DNA from: Candidatus Rubrivivax defluviihabitans
GTDB lineage: Bacteria > Pseudomonadota > Gammaproteobacteria > Burkholderiales > Burkholderiaceae_C
Direction: 5' to 3'
Assembly: GCA_016709385.1 (NCBI GenBank)
Contig: JADJMW010000005.1
Span: 372,001 to 436,000, forward strand
DNA: 64,000 nucleotides
How positions within the stretch are numbered: the stretch's first letter is position 1; the number at the start of each line of letters is the position of its first letter. The translations under genes were made by a program, and so were the position numbers. Positions 49,373 to 57,547 of the stretch are shown here, in pieces. A model generated the notes under the pieces. That model did not search any database, had not been told where the DNA came from, and worked only from the letters and a program-made list of their open reading frames with translations.

Positions 49373-51931
49373 CTACACCGCCCCGGCGCGCCGCAACGTT
49401 TCCAGCACCGGCCGGCGCAGCACCTCGCGCAGGCCCCACCAGCCGGCGGCCAGCGCCAGCAGCGCGCCGGCGGCCGCGCCCGCCAGCGGCACCCAGGGTG
49501 AAGGCGCCCAGGTGAATTCGAAGGCAAAACGCGCCAGCAGCCAGCCCACGGCGATGGCCGCCAGCGACGCCAGCCCACCGGCCAGCGCGCCCACGCCCAG
49601 CAGTTCGGCGCGCTGCACCTGGGCCAGCAGCCGGCTGCCGGCGCCCATCGCGCGCATGATGGCGAATTCGCGCGAGCGCGCCTCGCGCGTGGCGGTGACG
49701 GCGGCGAACAGCACCACCAGCCCGGCCACCAGGGTGAAACCGAACAGGAATTCCACGGCGCGGATGACCTGGTCCAGCACGCGCTGCACCTGCCCGATGG
49801 ACGCCGACACGTCGACGTTGGTGATGTTGGGGAAGTCGCGGCTGAGCCGGCTGTCGAAACCCGGCGTGTCGGGGGCACGGAAGGCGCTGATGTAGGTGAC
49901 GGGCACGTCGCCCATCTCGGCCAGCGGGAAGATGACGAAAAAATTGACGCGCATGGAGCCCCAGTCCACCTTGCGCAGGCTGGTGATGCGCGCCGCGCGC
50001 GGCTGGCCGCCGATGTCGAAGTGCAGCGTATCGCCCAGCTTCAGGCCCAGCTGCTGCGCCAGGCCTTCTTCCACCGACAGGCCGTCGGCCTCGTCCGGCA
50101 CCCAGCGGCCGGCGACCACGGGGTTGTGCGTGGGCACCTGCGCGCTGTGGCTGAGGTTGAATTCGCGATCCACCAGGCGGCTGGCGCGGTCGTCGGCGTA
50201 GCTCTCGCCGCTGACGGCGCGGTCGTTGATGGCCACCAGCCGGCCCCGGATCATGGGGTACCAGTCGTAGCGCTGCACGCCGGCGGCTTGCAGCGCGGCG
50301 CGGAAGGCCTCGCCTTGATCGGGCTGCAGGTTGATGACGAAGCGGTTCGGCGCATCCGGCGGCGTGGCATTGCGCCAGCTGCTCACGAGGTCGGTGCGCA
50401 GCAGCACCAGCAGCACCAGCGCCAGCAGGCCCACCGCCAGCGCCGACACCTGCAGCACCGCGAAGGCCGGCCGCGCCGCGATCTGGCGCGTGGCCAGCAC
50501 CAGCCAGCGCGGTGCGCGCGTCTCCGGCACGGCGCGCTTGAGCAGCCCCACGGCGCCCCAGGCCATGAGCGCGAACAGGGCCACCGCCACGGCGAAACCG
50601 CCCACGGCAATGGCGCCCAGCTTCGCATCGGCCGAGACCGCCATCAGCAGCGCCACGAACCCGCCGGTGCCTGCCGCCAGCACGCCCAGCGACGAAGCCT
50701 TGAGCGCGCCCACGTCGCGCCGGATCACGCGCAGCGGCGGCACGCGCGCCAGCTGCAGCACCGGCGGCAGGCCGAAGCCCAGCAGCAGCGTCATGCCGAC
50801 ACCGATGCCGAACAGCGCCGGCCAGGGCCCGGGCGGCGGCAGAGCCGAGTCCACCAGCCCGGCCAGCAGCCAGACGAAGACGAAGTGCACCGCCAACCCG
50901 ATCAGCACGCCCGCCACGCTGGCGGCCAGCCCGATGAGGCCGAATTCCAGCGTATAGGCGCCGGCGATGCGCCGCTGCGACAGGCCCAGCACGCGCAGCA
51001 TGGCGCAGTCGTCGAGGTGGCGCGACGCAAATTCGCGCGCCGCGATGCCCACCGCCACGGCCGCCAGCAGCGCCGCCAGCAGCGCCACCAGGTTGAGGAA
51101 TTTCTCGGCGCGGTCCAGCGTGAGGCGCATCTCGGGGCGACCGCTCTGCAGCGACTCCACGTCCACGCCGCGCAGCGGCTGGGTCTTGATGCGGTCCTCG
51201 GCAAAACGCACGAATTCGCGCACCGCGGCGTCACCGCGGCTGGCGCTCCAGTCCTCGGGCGCGGCCACGGCCAGCCGGTAGCTCACGCGGCTGGCCGGCT
51301 GCACGAGGCCGGTTTCCTGCAGGTCGGCCAGCGCCAGCATGACACGCGGCGCAAAGCTCGTGAAACCGCCGCCGCGGTCGGGTTCGACGACGATGACTCG
51401 GGTGATCTCGAGTTCGGTGTCGCCCAGCAGCAGCGGGTCGCCCACCTTCAGCTGCAGCGCGTCGAGCAATGCGGCATCCACCCACACGGTGCCGGGTTCG
51501 GGCGCGGCGGCCACGGTCTGCACCGCGCCGCCGTCTTCGGCACGCAGCTGCAATTGCCCGCGCAGCGGGTAGGTCTCGCTCACCGCCTTCACGGCCACCA
51601 GCCGCGTGGCACCACCCCGTTCGTCGGGTGCGCGGCCCATGCTCGGGAAGCCCGTGCTCTGCGATACGCGCAGGCCCAGTTCGGTGGCCTTGGCGGCCAG
51701 CTCCGGCGGTGCCGGCCGGTCGCTGCGCACCACGGCGTCGCCGCCCAGCAACTGCCGCGCATTGCGCTCCAGGCCATTGCTCAGGCGGTCGGCGAAGAAG
51801 CCCACCGCGGTGAGCGCGGCCACGGCCAGCATCACGGCCACGGCCAGCAGGCGCAGTTCGCCGGCCCTGAAATCACGCAGCGTCTGGCGCCAGGCCAGGG
51901 CGCGGATGGTGGGGGGTCGAAGATCGGACAT
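49373..51931 (-). CDS. FtsX-like ABC transporter permease (YbbP type)
   Basis: The protein has 852 residues. An N-terminal helix (LAVAVMLAVAALTAVGFFA) and a MacB-like periplasmic domain are followed by FtsX blocks. The first runs from about FLNLVALLAALLAAVAVGIA; the second, near the C-terminus, is AVEFLFGFTLVAGLVVLFAA with AIMRAMGAGSRLLAQVQRAE. About ten helices are expected. Such permeases pair with a LolD/YbbA-type ATPase, which is not next to it here. ATG 51931 gives a short cytoplasmic start before helix 1. A lipid or lipoprotein extrusion role is plausible but unproven. Confidence 0.88.
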   Translation of the reverse strand: MSDLRPPTIRALAWRQTLRDFRAGELRLLAVAVMLAVAALTAVGFFADRLSNGLERNARQLLGGDAVVRSDRPAPPELAAKATELGLRVSQSTGFPSMGRAPDERGGATRLVAVKAVSETYPLRGQLQLRAEDGGAVQTVAAAPEPGTVWVDAALLDALQLKVGDPLLLGDTELEITRVIVVEPDRGGGFTSFAPRVMLALADLQETGLVQPASRVSYRLAVAAPEDWSASRGDAAVREFVRFAEDRIKTQPLRGVDVESLQSGRPEMRLTLDRAEKFLNLVALLAALLAAVAVGIAAREFASRHLDDCAMLRVLGLSQRRIAGAYTLEFGLIGLAASVAGVLIGLAVHFVFVWLLAGLVDSALPPPGPWPALFGIGVGMTLLLGFGLPPVLQLARVPPLRVIRRDVGALKASSLGVLAAGTGGFVALLMAVSADAKLGAIAVGGFAVAVALFALMAWGAVGLLKRAVPETRAPRWLVLATRQIAARPAFAVLQVSALAVGLLALVLLVLLRTDLVSSWRNATPPDAPNRFVINLQPDQGEAFRAALQAAGVQRYDWYPMIRGRLVAINDRAVSGESYADDRASRLVDREFNLSHSAQVPTHNPVVAGRWVPDEADGLSVEEGLAQQLGLKLGDTLHFDIGGQPRAARITSLRKVDWGSMRVNFFVIFPLAEMGDVPVTYISAFRAPDTPGFDSRLSRDFPNITNVDVSASIGQVQRVLDQVIRAVEFLFGFTLVAGLVVLFAAVTATREARSREFAIMRAMGAGSRLLAQVQRAELLGVGALAGGLASLAAIAVGWLLARFAFEFTWAPSPWVPLAGAAAGALLALAAGWWGLREVLRRPVLETLRRAGAV

Positions 51932-52034
51932 ACGCCGAGCGTAGGGCAAAGCGCGCGGCCCCGGCGCGGTGGCGTGAATTGACCGTGCAAGGCGATTGAA
52001 GCGCAGCGCTGCACGGCGGTGCTTCAATGTCGCG

Positions 52035-52871
52035 ATGCTGACATTGCCGCCGCTCTTCCTTTCCCACGGCTCGCCGATGATCGCGCTGGAGCCGCGCGAG
52101 GCCGGCCGCTTCATGCAAGGGCTGGGGCCGGTCATCGACGCCGCGTTCGGCCGGCCGCAGGCCGTGCTGGCCGTCTCGGCGCACAGCCTGACACGCGTGC
52201 CGGTGCTGCTGGCGGCGGCGCGGCACGAGGCGGTGTACGACTTCGGCGGCTTCGACCCACGGCTGAACCAGATGCGCTACGACGCCCCCGGTGCACCGGC
52301 GCTGGCGCACCGCCTGGCGGCGCTGCTGCGCGCCGCCGAGCTGCCGGCCGAGGTGGTGGACGACGGCGGCCTGGACCACGGCATCTGGACGCCGCTGCGC
52401 TATGTCTACCCGGCCGCCGACGTGCCCGTGCTGCCGCTGGCCTGGCCGCCGCACTGGAGCCCGGCGCAGCTGTTCGCGCTCGGGCAGGCGCTGGCGCCGC
52501 TGGCCGAAGAAGGCGTGCTCATCGTCGGCAGCGGCAGCATCACGCACAACCTGCGGCGTGTCTTTGCCGGCGGCCTGCGGCCCGATGCCGGCGCGCCGGC
52601 CACGCCGGAAAGCAAGGCCTTCCGCGACTGGTTCGCCGAACGCGCCGCTGGCGCCGACTGGAACGCGCTGCTCGACTACCGCCGGCACGCGCCGCACGCC
52701 GTGCTGATGCATCCCACCGACGAGCACCTGCTGCCCTTCTTCGTGGCCGCCGGCGCCGCGGGCCGGCAGCCGGCCACGCGCATCCACGCCAGCCTGACCT
52801 ATGGCGACCTGGGCATGGATGCCTATGCGTTCGGCCCCGGCGCGGCGCGGCTGGGCCCAACGAAGGACTGA
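52035..52871 (+). CDS. DODA-type extradiol ring-cleavage dioxygenase (LigB superfamily)
   Basis: The protein has 278 residues. Metal and active-site motifs are LFLSHGSPMIALE, VSAHSLTR, GLDHGIWTPLRYVYP and GSGSITHNLRRVF. The group includes YgiD/4,5-DOPA dioxygenases that open catechol rings or act on aldehydes. ATG 52035 starts directly with the family's LTLPPLFLSHG. It diverges from the ABC permease gene, with about 100 bases between them. Confidence 0.9.
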   Translation: MLTLPPLFLSHGSPMIALEPREAGRFMQGLGPVIDAAFGRPQAVLAVSAHSLTRVPVLLAAARHEAVYDFGGFDPRLNQMRYDAPGAPALAHRLAALLRAAELPAEVVDDGGLDHGIWTPLRYVYPAADVPVLPLAWPPHWSPAQLFALGQALAPLAEEGVLIVGSGSITHNLRRVFAGGLRPDAGAPATPESKAFRDWFAERAAGADWNALLDYRRHAPHAVLMHPTDEHLLPFFVAAGAAGRQPATRIHASLTYGDLGMDAYAFGPGAARLGPTKD

Positions 52872-52964
52872 ACGGCGGATCTGGCATGCCTTGGCAGCCG
52901 CTCCGGCGCTTCCAGGCGGCCTGAGCGGGGCAGCAAAATGGCGCATGGACTCCAGAGTGCCGCC

Positions 52965-54011
52965 ATGGACCTTTCCGAGCTGACCCTGCGCCTGAGCGCA
53001 ACGACCCTGTTTTCGCCGCTGGACCGTGCGCAGTTGCGCGCGCTGCTCGAACGCAGCCCGCGGCACACGGCCCAGGCCGGCGACTGGCTGGCCGAATGGC
53101 CGCAGGGCTTGCGCCACCACCTCGTGCTGCTGAGCGGCGAAGTCGAGGCGCGCCGTCGCTGGATCGAACCCGACGGCACGCCGGCCGGCAGCGCCCGGCG
53201 CATCGCTGTGCCGGCGAATGGCCCGGGCTTTGCGCTGCTGGGTGCGGGCGGCAGCCAGCTTCAGGTGCAAGCCACGGCAAGGACCGAGTACCTTTCGATC
53301 GACACCGACGATCTGGACGACCTGCTCGGCTGGTTCTGCCTGGGTGCCTTCGTCCTGCCCGAACCGCACCTGAAACTGTTTCATCGACTGCCGCTGGAAA
53401 CGGTCGCCAGGGCGATCGACCGTCTGGTGGAACGAGACGTGGCTCCCGGCGAGACCATCGTCAGGCAAGGCGAGCCGGGAGACAGCTACTTCGTCATTCT
53501 CAACGGCGAGGCCGAGGTGTGGGTCGCTGGCCCGTCGGGCGGCGCACCGGTCCTCGTCAACCGCCTGTCGGACGGCGACGGTTTCGGCGAGGAAGCCCTG
53601 CTCGCCGAGTGCCGACGCACCGCCACGGTCGTGATGACGACACCCGGCCAGCTGCTCGTGCTGGGCAAGGCCGATTTCGATGCCCTGCTCCGCCCCCCAA
53701 TGGTTGCCGAAGTCGAAGCGCCGGCAGCCCGGGAGAGGGTCGCGCGCGGCAGCGCCACGCTGCTGGACTGCCGCCACCCGGCCGAGCATGAAGCCGGCCG
53801 CATCGAGGGCTCGCATTCGCTGCCCCTGGCCCGGCTGCGACACGAAGGCGTGTTCGAGCTCGATCCCGACGCCACCTACATCGTCTATTGCGACACCGGG
53901 CGGCGCAGCCGGGCGGCGACCTTTCTGCTGCACGAGCGCGGTATCCGCGCGCTGTCGCTGGCCGGGGGGATCACGCACTGGCCCTACGAGGTGGTGGGTA
54001 CGGCCGTTTGA
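52965..54011 (+). CDS. cyclic-nucleotide-binding protein fused to a rhodanese domain
   Basis: The protein has 348 residues. Residues 1-130 form a degenerate cNMP-binding-like fold (FSPLDRAQLRALLERSPRH). Residues about 135-245 form a better one, with GETIVRQGEPGDSYFVILNG and GDGFGEEALLAECRRTATV, close to the phosphate-binding cassette. The C-terminus (250-348) is a rhodanese domain with the active-site loop VYCDTGRRSRAATFLL. A ligand-gated sulfurtransferase or redox sensor is a reasonable reading. ATG 52965 gives MDLSELTLRLS; an in-frame ATG at 52938 is possible. Confidence 0.87.
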   Translation: MDLSELTLRLSATTLFSPLDRAQLRALLERSPRHTAQAGDWLAEWPQGLRHHLVLLSGEVEARRRWIEPDGTPAGSARRIAVPANGPGFALLGAGGSQLQVQATARTEYLSIDTDDLDDLLGWFCLGAFVLPEPHLKLFHRLPLETVARAIDRLVERDVAPGETIVRQGEPGDSYFVILNGEAEVWVAGPSGGAPVLVNRLSDGDGFGEEALLAECRRTATVVMTTPGQLLVLGKADFDALLRPPMVAEVEAPAARERVARGSATLLDCRHPAEHEAGRIEGSHSLPLARLRHEGVFELDPDATYIVYCDTGRRSRAATFLLHERGIRALSLAGGITHWPYEVVGTAV

Positions 54012-54089
54012 CGCACCAGGGCCGGCGACCGGGCGCCCCAGTGCCGCCGCAGCGCGAAAGGAAGGTCCGCGCCGGCCCGACCGGCGAGA

Positions 54090-55127
54090 TCAGGCCGTGA
54101 GGCGCGCGAAAGTCTGGTCGAGCGCCGCGACCCAGCCGGCCTTGACCGCCGGCGGGGCGAAGCTCGCCTCGAAGCTGTTGCGGGCCAGCGCATAGGCCTG
54201 GGCTGCAGCCAGCTGCGGCAGCGCGTCGAAGGCGGCCACGAAATTGTCGTTGAGGTAGCCGCCGAAATACGCCGGGTCGTCGCTGTTGAGCGTGACACAC
54301 AGGCCGGCGTCCAGCAGCGCCGGCAGCTTGTGTTCGGCCAGGGTGTCGAAGACCCGCAGCTTGACGTTGGACATCGGGCACACCGTCAGCGGCACGCGTT
54401 CGGCCGCCAGCCGCCGCACCAGGGCCGGGTCTTCCAGGCAGCGCACGCCGTGGTCGATGCGCTCGGCCTTGAGCACGTCGAGTGCGCTCCAGATATAGGC
54501 CGGCGGGCCTTCCTCGCCGGCATGCGCCACCACGTGCAGTCCGAGTTCGCGGCAGCGCGCGAAGACGCGGGCAAATTTCTCCGGCGGGTGGCCGCGCTCG
54601 CTGCTGTCCAGGCCGACGCCGATGAACTGGTCGCGGTAGGGCAGGGCCTGCTCCAGCGTGGCCATGGCAGCGTCTTCGCTCAGGTGGCGCAGGAAACACA
54701 GGATCAGGCTGGCGCTGATGCCGAGTTCGGCATGGGCGCGGCGGCAGGCGTGGGCCAGGCCCACGATCACGGCTTCCATGTCCACACCGCGCTCGGTGTG
54801 CGTCTGCGGGTCGAAGAAGATCTCCGCATGCACCACGTTGTCGGCCGCGGCGCGTTCGAAATAGGCCCAGGCCATCTCGAAGAAATCTTCCTGCTGGCGC
54901 AGCACGCTGGCGCCGGCGTAGTAGATGTCCAGGAAGCTCTGCAGGCTGGTGAAGGCGTAGGCCGCGCGCAGATCCTCCACGCTGGCATGGGGCAGCGGCA
55001 CGCCGTTGCGCCGGGCCAATCTGAAGATGAGCTCGGGTTCCAGCGAACCCTCCACGTGCATGTGCAGCTCGGCCTTGGGCATCTGGCGCAGCAGCGCGTG
55101 CAGGCGCTCTCGGGGCAGCTCGTTCAT
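54090..55127 (-). CDS. adenine deaminase (adenosine deaminase family)
   Basis: The protein has 345 residues. Zinc and catalytic motifs are KAELHMHVEGSLEPEL, VAHAGEEGPPAYIW, RIDHGVRCLEDP and TLNSDDPAYFGGYLNDN. The combination FLDIYYAGASVLRQQEDF, HAGEEGPP and YFGGYLNDN is typical of the bacterial adenine deaminase subgroup (as in Pseudomonas) more than of true adenosine deaminase. It yields hypoxanthine for purine salvage. ATG 55127 follows AGGAG. It lies 28 bases after lipA on the same strand. Confidence 0.9.
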   Translation of the reverse strand: MNELPRERLHALLRQMPKAELHMHVEGSLEPELIFRLARRNGVPLPHASVEDLRAAYAFTSLQSFLDIYYAGASVLRQQEDFFEMAWAYFERAAADNVVHAEIFFDPQTHTERGVDMEAVIVGLAHACRRAHAELGISASLILCFLRHLSEDAAMATLEQALPYRDQFIGVGLDSSERGHPPEKFARVFARCRELGLHVVAHAGEEGPPAYIWSALDVLKAERIDHGVRCLEDPALVRRLAAERVPLTVCPMSNVKLRVFDTLAEHKLPALLDAGLCVTLNSDDPAYFGGYLNDNFVAAFDALPQLAAAQAYALARNSFEASFAPPAVKAGWVAALDQTFARLTA

Positions 55128-55155
55128 CGCATCTCCTGGGCCACGAGCCAACGCA

Positions 55156-56136
55156 TCAAAGGGGCGCGATGGCGTCGGCCACGCCCGCCGCGTGCGCCTG
55201 CCGGTCGGCGTGGTAGCTCGATCGCACCATGGCGCCCACGGCGGCATGCGAGAAGCCCATCGCCGCGGCCTCGCGCTCGAACATGCGGAAGGTATCGGGA
55301 TGCACGTAGCGCCGCACCGGCAGGTGGTGGCCGCTGGGCGCCAGATACTGGCCGATGGTGAGCATGTCGATGTCGTGCGCGCGCATGTCGCGCATCACCT
55401 GCAGGATCTCCTCGTCGGTCTCGCCCAGGCCGACCATGAGGCCGCTCTTGGTCGGCACACCCGGCACCTGCTGCTTGAATTTCTTCAGCAGGTTCAGGCT
55501 GAAGGAGTAGTCGGAACCCGGCCGCGCCTCCTTGTACAGGCGCGGCGCGGTCTCCAGGTTGTGGTTCATCACGTCGGGCGGGGCTTCGCGCAGGATGGCC
55601 AGCGCGCGGTCGTCGCGGCCACGGAAGTCGGGCACCAGGACCTCGATCCGGGTCTGCGGCGACAGCGCCCGCGTCTGGCGGATGCATTCGACGAAGTGGC
55701 CGGCGCCGCCGTCGCGCAGGTCGTCGCGGTCGACGCTGGTGATGACCACGTATTTAAGCTTCAGCGCCGCGATCGTCTTCGCCAGGTTCAAGGGCTCGCT
55801 GGCGTCCAGCGGGTCGGGCCGGCCGTGGCCGACGTCGCAGAACGGGCAGCGGCGCGTGCACTTGTCGCCCATGATCATGAAGGTGGCCGTGCCCTTGCCG
55901 AAGCATTCGCCGATATTCGGGCAGCTGGCTTCCTCGCACACCGTGTGCAACTGGTGCTCGCGCAGGATCTGCTTGATCTCGTAGAAGCGCGTGCTGGGGG
56001 ATCCGGCCTTGACGCGGATCCAGTCCGGCTTCTTCAACACCTCGGCCGGCACCACCTTGATGGGGATGCGCGAGGTCTTGGCCTGCGATTTCTGCTTGGC
56101 GCTGGGGTCGTAGGCGGCGGGCGGTGGTGTGTCCAT
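55156..56136 (-). CDS. lipA: lipoyl synthase
   Basis: The protein has 326 residues. It is a radical-SAM enzyme that inserts two sulfurs into octanoyl groups on lipoyl proteins. The auxiliary cluster is CEEASCPNIGEC, the SAM cluster CTRRCPFC, and the C-terminal serine ligand lies in MVRSSYHA. ATG 56136 (MDTPPPAAYDPSAKQK) matches the family; a GTG four codons upstream is unlikely. The usual neighbour lipB is not adjacent. Confidence 0.98.
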   Translation of the reverse strand: MDTPPPAAYDPSAKQKSQAKTSRIPIKVVPAEVLKKPDWIRVKAGSPSTRFYEIKQILREHQLHTVCEEASCPNIGECFGKGTATFMIMGDKCTRRCPFCDVGHGRPDPLDASEPLNLAKTIAALKLKYVVITSVDRDDLRDGGAGHFVECIRQTRALSPQTRIEVLVPDFRGRDDRALAILREAPPDVMNHNLETAPRLYKEARPGSDYSFSLNLLKKFKQQVPGVPTKSGLMVGLGETDEEILQVMRDMRAHDIDMLTIGQYLAPSGHHLPVRRYVHPDTFRMFEREAAAMGFSHAAVGAMVRSSYHADRQAHAAGVADAIAPL

Positions 56137-56241
56137 GGCGCGATGCACATCCGGGCGCGGATGCTGAAGGTCCGGGTTGACCCTGAGTGTAGTGGCGACG
56201 ATCGGCCTGCGCCGGCCGGTGCCGGCACTGGGCCCTGCCGC

Positions 56242-56688
56242 TCACTGCCAGTGGAAATGGGCGCGCACCTCGCGCGCCGTGACATTGATCGGCGCCGTCG
56301 GCGCCAGATGGAACTGGCGCAGCACGGGCGAGCGCACGCCGCCGTGGTTCTGGCCCAGCACGGCGATCGACCGCAGCTGCCAGCCCGCGGCCTTGAAGTG
56401 GTCGAGATAGGCTCGTGCGTCCGGGTACCGGCCGGGTTCGCCAGGATGCGCGTTCGGTGACAGGCAGCACAGCACGGCGCTGCACCGCGTCCGGGCCGCC
56501 TCGTCGACGAAGTCGGCCGGTGCGGTGCGCGTGTCCTGCAGGCTGCCCACGCGGGCATACAGGCGAAGCGGCGCGGCCGCGTCCAGCGGCAGGATCTCGC
56601 GCACGCTGCGGTTGAAACAGCCCGTCAGGCTGCGCAGCACCGAAGCCTTGCGGGTGTTGGCGTTGCCGATGACGATGTAGGCGTCCAT
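56242..56688 (-). CDS. uncharacterised protein with a P-loop-like start
   Basis: The protein has 148 residues. It starts MDAYIVIGNANTRKASVLRS, which recalls a nucleotide-binding loop but lacks the strict GxxxxGKS/T spacing. A middle region has ARTRCSAVLCCLSPNAHP with three cysteines, and the end is VTAREVRAHFHWQ. No signal peptide or membrane helix is seen. The family is not recognised. It lies 105 bases upstream of lipA and 61 bases downstream of the alpha/beta hydrolase gene, all codirectional. Confidence 0.65.
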   Translation of the reverse strand: MDAYIVIGNANTRKASVLRSLTGCFNRSVREILPLDAAAPLRLYARVGSLQDTRTAPADFVDEAARTRCSAVLCCLSPNAHPGEPGRYPDARAYLDHFKAAGWQLRSIAVLGQNHGGVRSPVLRQFHLAPTAPINVTAREVRAHFHWQ

Positions 56689-56749
56689 GGGGCTCTCGAA
56701 GCGGCTGGGGTCGGCCGCTATCGTCGCATGGCCGTCACCCTTGTCAGCC

Positions 56750-57547
56750 TCAGCCTCGCAGGAAGGCCGCCGCGGCTTCGATCAGCTTCTCCGGCTGGTC
56801 GCGCTGCGGCGAATGCCCGCAGTCGGCCAGTTCCAGCAACTGCGTCTGCGGCACGCGGCGCGCGATGCCGCGGATCTGCTCCAGCGTGCCGTATTCGTCG
56901 TCCAGCCCCTGCACCGCCAGCAGCGGACAGGTGATGGCCGCGATCTCGTCCTCGATCGACCAGTGCCTGAACGGTGGGTGCAGCCAGATGCGGTTCCAGC
57001 CCCAGAAGGCCGAGTCAGGGTCGTCGTGGTGGCGCGCCAGGCGCTGGCGCAGATCGGTGGCCAGATAGGCCTGGCGCGCCTGTTCGATGCTGGCCACCGA
57101 CAAGTCCTCGACCAGGATGTGCGGCGCCAGCACGATGGCGCCGGCGGTGCGCTCGGGAAAACGCGCCACGTACAGCAAGGCGATCGAGCCGCCGTCGCTG
57201 TGGCCGAACAGCCAGGGCGGGCTGGCCACCGCATCCACGCCCAGCGCCGCCAGCAGCGCCGGCAGCACTTCGTGCGCCTGGCGGTGCATGAAGTCCAGGC
57301 CCCAGGCCTCTTCCACCTCCCGCGGCGTCGAGCGGCCGTAGCCGGGGCGTGAATAGACGAGGCCGCGGCAGCCGGCGGCCGCACACAGGCGTGCAGGAAA
57401 GTCCTTCCACATCGACAGCGATCCCAGGCCTTCGTGCAAGAAGACCAGCAGCGGGGCCGCCGCATCGGGGTGGCCCAGCCACTGGTATTCGATGCGGACG
57501 TGGCGGCCGGCCCAGTCGATCTGCGCGAATTCGACCGGCGCCGTCAC
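56750..57547 (-). CDS. alpha/beta hydrolase of the benzoate cluster
   Basis: The protein has 265 residues. The oxyanion region FLHEGLGSLSMWKDFP, the nucleophile elbow FGHSDGGSIALLY (Ser), an acid in VQGLDDEYGTLEQ and the His in DCGHSPQRDQPEKL complete the triad. Its ATG overlaps the stop of the benzoate-CoA ligase gene by four bases, so the two are coupled. It may hydrolyse a ring-cleavage product, an ester precursor of benzoate or a stalled CoA thioester; the sequence does not decide. Confidence 0.88.
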   Translation of the reverse strand: MTAPVEFAQIDWAGRHVRIEYQWLGHPDAAAPLLVFLHEGLGSLSMWKDFPARLCAAAGCRGLVYSRPGYGRSTPREVEEAWGLDFMHRQAHEVLPALLAALGVDAVASPPWLFGHSDGGSIALLYVARFPERTAGAIVLAPHILVEDLSVASIEQARQAYLATDLRQRLARHHDDPDSAFWGWNRIWLHPPFRHWSIEDEIAAITCPLLAVQGLDDEYGTLEQIRGIARRVPQTQLLELADCGHSPQRDQPEKLIEAAAAFLRG

